Origin: Chinchilla lanigera
Lineage: Eukaryota > Chordata > Mammalia > Rodentia > Chinchillidae
DNA length: 64,000 bases
Assembly (NCBI RefSeq): GCF_000276665.1
Contig: NW_004955417.1
Span: forward strand, 14,794,648 to 14,858,647
Direction: 5' to 3'
Positions 59,194-64,000 of the stretch are shown piece after piece. A program made the position numbers and the translations under genes. The stretch's first letter is position 1. Each line of letters opens with the position of its first letter. The notes beneath the pieces were generated by a model, which had not been told where the DNA came from, did no database searches, and saw only the letters and a program-made list of their open reading frames with translations.

Positions 59194-59372
59194 ATTAACC
59201 CTTTGGTGCATACAGTTAGTACATAAATTTATTTACTGTTTATCATTACATGTATTAATATTTCTCTAATAACCCTTTGGTGCATACAGTTAGTATTAAC
59301 CCTTTGGTGCATACAGTTAGTACCTAAATTTATTTACTGTTTATCATTACATGTGTTAATATTTCTCTAATA
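59194..59372 (+). repeat. Tandem duplication with a third partial copy
   Basis: TAACCCTTTGGTGCATACAG plus TTAGT occurs at about 59196, 59269 and 59297. The following segment (TAAATTTATTTACTGTTTAT through ATATTTCTCTAAT) is present after the first and third copies. Confidence 0.95.
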
Positions 59373-60526
59373 TATAGAGAAAGATGGGATCTAAGAATAT
59401 ATTTACTTGTTTCACCAGTTTTCCAGGAGTCCTCCTGTTTTCACCATCTCTCATGCATTCTTTTTCAAATATGCTTGAATATTGGAACCTGTTGTGGGAC
59501 TGATGTCATGCTGGAACACGTTCTTTTGTAGCTTGCCTGTCTTGTCCTCAGTCATTTACTACTTATTTGTACACTTGAAATGTTTAAAAATTTTGTAGTA
59601 TCTTAATTATTGTCATATCCTCTCTCTTCTGTGTAGTCCTTTTTGATTTTTAATGTTTTCCCCTGTCATTTAGTTTCTTTCAGAATATAAATATTTCTAA
59701 TCACTCATGTTCTAAAAGATATAGAATGCCTAAATCCCTAACTGTAGTCCCTAATGTCTAAATCCCTACCTTTAAAGTCTGCTTCTCTGATATTGTAGTT
59801 CAGTAAATGCTTTTTGATGAGTACAGACGTTGGGATAATGTAGGAAAATTTGGGATTAAGTAAATTAGTTAGATATTACATCTTTCTCCTGAAATTGCTT
59901 AGAAGAAACATAAATATTGGAACCAGTACAATGGTGATATGTATAGAGATATGGACAGAACAGAGCAATACTTAAAAGGTTAAAAAAAAAAACCCTCTCC
60001 AAACTTAGTGACTGTGGAATAGTTTTAAATAGTGAAGGAGAGGAATATCTCTGCTTCCTAGGTTAGATTTCTTCGTAGACATTTGTATAGTTAATACCTG
60101 TGTCATGGTTGTTATAAAGGAAGAAATTCAGTTTCCAGTGCACTGTGGAGTGGATGAATTTAGTTTGATGGGTATTGTGAAGGACTGTGACATATTCAGA
60201 TAAGTAGATCTAAATGAACTGTTGAATGTACTCAGATCTGGAGTTCAAAACAGAAGTTGTTGTTAGAGATATAGCAGGGTAGCAAGGAAAAACGTTAAAA
60301 AAAGATGAGATGATACGAAGTCAATTATGTAGTGACAAGTTAAGTGGTATCTACGTATATAACAAGGATTGAGCACTAATGTTCATGGGATAAGAATAAA
60401 GAATCCGTTATAGAAACTACAAATAAAAGGAAAGCAAAGGAAACGTCCAAAGACATTCTTATAGAGAAGACATAGTATTAGATCATTTGTAAATATAACA
60501 CAGATGCTTAATAAAGACTAAAAAGT

Positions 60527-60611
60527 GGGGCTGGGGATTTAGCTCAGTGGCACAGTGCCTGCCTGACAAGCGCAAGGTCATGAGTTCAATTCCCAGTACT
60601 GGAAAAAAACC
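60527..60611 (+). mobile_element. ID SINE
   Basis: GGGGCTGGGGATTTAGCTCA, GTGGCACAGTGCCTGCCTGA, GAGTTCAATTCCCAGTACTG and a short A-rich tail. Target duplication AAGACTAAAAAGT at 60514-60526 and 60612-60624. Confidence 0.95.
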
Positions 60612-60835
60612 AAGACTAAAAAGTATCAGAGGAATCTGACAGTTTTAGGTCGTTGGCTTTTCTTAACACAATATATCCAGAAACTGATGTTAATACAAAG
60701 CAAGTGCAGATAGCTTGAGGAATGTAAACAAAATGAAGGACTCATACAATAAAACCTTAGAATTTTTTCCATTTTGTTTTTAATTATTTGAGAAAGACAT
60801 GAGAAAGGGGATCAAGATAGAAAAAAAGATGTAAG

Positions 60836-60896
60836 TAGATAGGTAGGTGGATTAGATTAGATTAGTAGATAGATCAATAGATCGATTGATAGATAT
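60836..60896 (+). repeat. Degenerate (GATA)n-like repeat
   Basis: GTAGATAGGTAGGTGGATTA then GATTAGTAGATAGATCAATA and GATCGATTGATAGATAT. Confidence 0.85.
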
Positions 60897-61889
60897 TCTT
60901 CAGTTTTAAGCAGTAGGAACAAAGTCGGAATAATTTAAGCAAAAATGGAACATACGTGTATATTCTTCTATAGAAAACAACTTTAACTGTTATTTAAAAT
61001 TTTCAGTGTTAATCCTACTTTTGACTCAGTTTTGAAAATTTTATTTTCAATGAAAGCTTTCATATCTTTGTCTTGTTTTTTTGGCTTGTCTTTTTAATTT
61101 CTGAGAAATTATTTTTCTTTTTTTGTTATTGCTGGATAATAATTTTGGAGTTCTAAATTCGTAGTAAAATGATAGTTCTTTGAAACTAGCTTTTTAGAGT
61201 CCTGATGGAGGGAGCCATAGACAATAGTTTCCTGAATAACTAAAGTTGTATATTTCAAGTCCCTTATCATTGTGGAAATATTTTGGCATATGATATATGT
61301 TGCTTTGATTTAAGCAGAAAATAAGACACAGAATTCAGTTATTTAAAAGCTGTTCAAAAATTGCTCAGCATTGTCATTATTAATGCCACCAGAATAAGTG
61401 CAATAAAATGAGAATTTTTAGTTCCTATGTTAAAACTTTCTCAATATCTTAAAACATCATCAAATATAATTGCTGGAATCTTTGAAACAGTCTTCATCTT
61501 GAGAGTCAGTGACTTGAAACAGAGTTCTAAGAATATCTCTTTTTCCTTTAATTCCTAAACACACACCAGTGGTGGTGTTTATGGCCCGTGTGCTGCAGCA
61601 GGCTGTTTGTATCATTGAAAGCTCTAAAATGTTCACCATCACTGACCTAGACTATTATTTCCTCCTCACATCTTTTCTATATTCCTTAGATCCCCAACCT
61701 CTTTCCTATTTCTTTATCTGTCCACATTTTTCCATATCTGTCCCTTTCATTTAACAAATATCTTTGTAACAAACAGAAATATATGCACCTACCATGTAGC
61801 AGACACAGAGAACACAGATTTGAACAATATAGACATGCTGCCTGCTTTCTGATATTTTTCAAGCTTCTAAGGAAAATTGTTCCTTTGCA

Positions 61890-61975
61890 AAGGACTGTAG
61901 GGATTAAATAAGGTAATATATGAGTACTTTAAATAATACCTGTTACATAGTAAGTGCTCAATAAAAGTTGTTATA
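61890..61975 (+). mobile_element. MIR SINE, 3' part
   Basis: GGGATTAAATAAGGTAATAT, ATACCTGTTACATAGTAAGT, GCTCAATAAAAGTTGTTAT: the well-preserved MIR 3' half. Confidence 0.75.
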
Positions 61976-62289
61976 ATTATGAACATCCAACTAGTATTTC
62001 CAGTTTCTAGTGCCAGGTTTCTAATTTCTTGTGAAATTGGAGTCCCTAGAACTGTATTGTTCCTGGAATATTGCAGTGTTCCTGGAATACTGTATGGAAC
62101 CCAATTCTGTAATTGACATAGAACCCTTTTTTTAATTCACTCACATAAAAGCATTCAAGAACAAATTACTCAGTTTGCCTAATACTCTATGTCTTACTCT
62201 AGAGAGAGAGGACCAGTACTGATTATTTAGTATTGAACAGTTTTTGAAATACCTATGAGTCTCCTAGATATTTTCGTACTTTAGCATTT

Positions 62290-62880
62290 GTGCTACAAAA
62301 TATTTATTTCTGGCCCTTTAACTCTCTCTTTTATCTTCTAATCAAAGTGATTTCAAATATTTCTCCCTTTCTCATACATTTTTGATACTTGAAATCCCTT
62401 TTATGACTTCCTGTGAGTTTAGGATTAATGTTAAAATCTTTAACGTGACCCACAAGGCTGTGTATGAGTTGCCTCTGCCTCACCCCATAATTATTGCAGT
62501 TCTCCCCATTGCATGTTGTTACCCAGCTCTACCGTTGGTAGCCTTTCTAGGGTTGTTTGTTTGTTATGCTGTTCCCTGGACTAGCATGGCACCGTCCTAT
62601 CACCAGGGATATTAGCACCTGGCTTCCTTCTTCCACATCTCCTAGGCTTCCTTAGTATTCTTTGGGTTTCAGGATATTTCATTTATCAGGCCCTCCAATT
62701 CTGTGGCTTCATTGTACCCCATTTTACTATTTTTATTACCTTCATCCCCATTTTAATTATTTTTGCTCAGGATCTGATTACTCTACTAGGACAAAGAGAA
62801 CAGAATGTATTACCTCTTATGGTTCTTTCCCCATAATCTAGTGTAATATATGGTACAGAAGAGGCACTCTCTATGTAGCT
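62290..62880 (+). mobile_element. L2 LINE 3' end
   Basis: GACCCACAAGGCTGTGTATG, ATGCTGTTCCCTGGACTAG, TGGCTTCCTTCTTCCACATC and AGGACAAAGAGAACAGAATG fit the L2 3' end; the 77-codon open frame inside it is a by-product. Confidence 0.65.
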
Positions 62881-64000
62881 GTAGACCAGGTGAAGTTTTC
62901 CAGCTATTCATCATAAATAATCATAAATAATGTTTGGTTATTATAAGAAGAATCATTTAAAATTAATAGATACTGTCTAATTTGTTTTAATACCTGTGTA
63001 GGACTGAAAAAGAACTCCTGATGATATTAAGAAATAAAATGTAAATTTAAAAAAGTATTGCAGAGACAGTTAATAGAATGAACAAGAGGAGTTTTCAATG
63101 TTAAATTCAAAACTCTTTTTATAATTCTAAAGTTCAAAATGAGGGACTGTTTGTTGAAATGTGTCATCTGATTTCAATTGCCATGGAAAGAGGGAGATGA
63201 TCTTTTTTATAGCCACATCCAGTCTATATAGGGTGTTTGGGTCAAAATCAACATCCTGAGTTTCATTGGGGAGCACTTACAGTGAGCCTTGCAGATGTAA
63301 TTTGCTACATCCAGCCAACACCTCTGAGCAGATGGGTTTCTACAGTGTGCCTAGCAGAGGTTTGTTTTTTCTTCTTTGAAAAAGTTGCCTGTGACTTTAA
63401 TAAAATATTTTGACAGAAATGGAATATTGAGATCATTTATATATTAAAACTTTGATGTCGGATTTAGTGAGTTTTAATAGAAACTGATGTGAAAATTATT
63501 CAGCATCTATGACAAACATGAATGCTATTTTTGTGTGTAATGGCTTGTTCACCTTAATAGTTTATGTATTATTTCATTTTAGGGTTTTTAAAATCACAGT
63601 TTCGTAATCCCAATTTCCATTTGTTCTCAAAAATGGTGATGTAATATAGTAACACGGCTCTGTGCCAGTTTTAGTAAGTTTGACTTTAATCCTTAAACCA
63701 CATATGTAAATAGGAGTCCTTTGGAGAGAACAGGAAGCTCAGAAAGGGACTCAGATTTGTTTCTAATGATGATAACCTTTTCAAATAAATGCCTTGGAAA
63801 AATTCATGTGCGTATGACATGTAAAATCTAACTTTTGAAGTACCTAAATATAGTGAATATAATTGCTATAGATGTTATTCTCCTCTTAGTAGGTCAGTGC
63901 AACCTGCTTCTGAGTTATTTACCCATAGTTTCTCTGGCCTTTTAAAATTATATATTTTTAGAGTACTTTTAGGATTACAGCACAATCAAGAGGAGAATAC

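Larger units (their letters stand above)
54210..64000 (+). other. VPS13B: VPS13B intron, 5' part (runs off window)
   Basis: Begins at the gtacat donor of the last exon. It contains an ID inside a TTTA repeat, a long antisense old L1 (about 55640-57560), a hAT-like remnant, a tandem duplication, an ID, a MIR and an L2. Nothing is recognised in 54740-55630, 57570-59190, 59380-60510, 60640-61880 or 62890-64000. Open frames at 54897-55184 (+) and 54944-55204 (-) overlap on opposite strands and have no recognisable product. Confidence 0.82.

Overview
This is a mammalian, intron-dominated window. It is AT-rich, has no operon structure and no long open reading frame, and is dense in interspersed repeats. 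The SINE content points to a rodent: tRNA-derived ID-type elements with intact A and B boxes, 7SL-derived B1 elements (most with the 29-nt internal duplication), B4-like B1/ID composites, and MaLR-like LTRs. The near-identical ID copies have a distinctive 3' half carrying GGTACCGGAG. From memory they do not look like mouse, rat or squirrel ID copies. A castorimorph such as beaver is possible, but this is only a weak inference.

The only protein-coding gene I can support is VPS13B (COH1) on the + strand. Four consecutive internal exons lie at 18976-19085, 24791-24935, 42427-42554 and 53975-54209. They have canonical AG/GT borders and compatible phases (1-0, 0-1, 1-0, 0-1), and join into one uninterrupted reading frame of about 206 codons from the mid-N-terminal part of this roughly 4000-residue Golgi-associated bridge-type lipid transfer protein. 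Everything else is intron: the 3' part of one intron (1-18975), three complete introns of about 5.7, 17.5 and 11.4 kb, and the 5' part of another (54210-64000).

Layout. 1-3800: an ID fragment, then a rearranged L1 with a GC-rich tandem 5' region, an ORF1-like remnant, an ORF2 3' end and a 3' tail containing inverted repeat units. 3800-15500: mostly anonymous AT-rich intron with a MIR, one LTR-like element and an old antisense L1. 15500-18975: a nested LTR/L1/B1 block, a young ID, a Tigger-type element and an antisense L1 ending just before the first exon. 19086-24790: LTRs, a B1, MER2/Tigger and simple repeats. 24936-42426: SINEs, an L2, and a 3.5-kb antisense L1. 42555-53974: a B1, a broken CCDC152-like processed pseudogene (43318-44156) with an embedded SINE segment, several ID copies, and a second copy of the unusual L1 3' tail. 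54210-64000: an ID in a TTTA repeat, a long old L1, a hAT-like remnant, an ID, a MIR and an L2.

The most interesting points are the retrocopy that appears to have fossilised an exonised SINE, the L1 3' tail built of direct and inverted copies of one unit (seen at two loci), and the ten-unit GC-rich tandem array at the head of the first L1. I found no RNA gene, CRISPR array, or intact gene other than VPS13B. Family names for repeats come from recall of consensus sequences and were not checked by database search.
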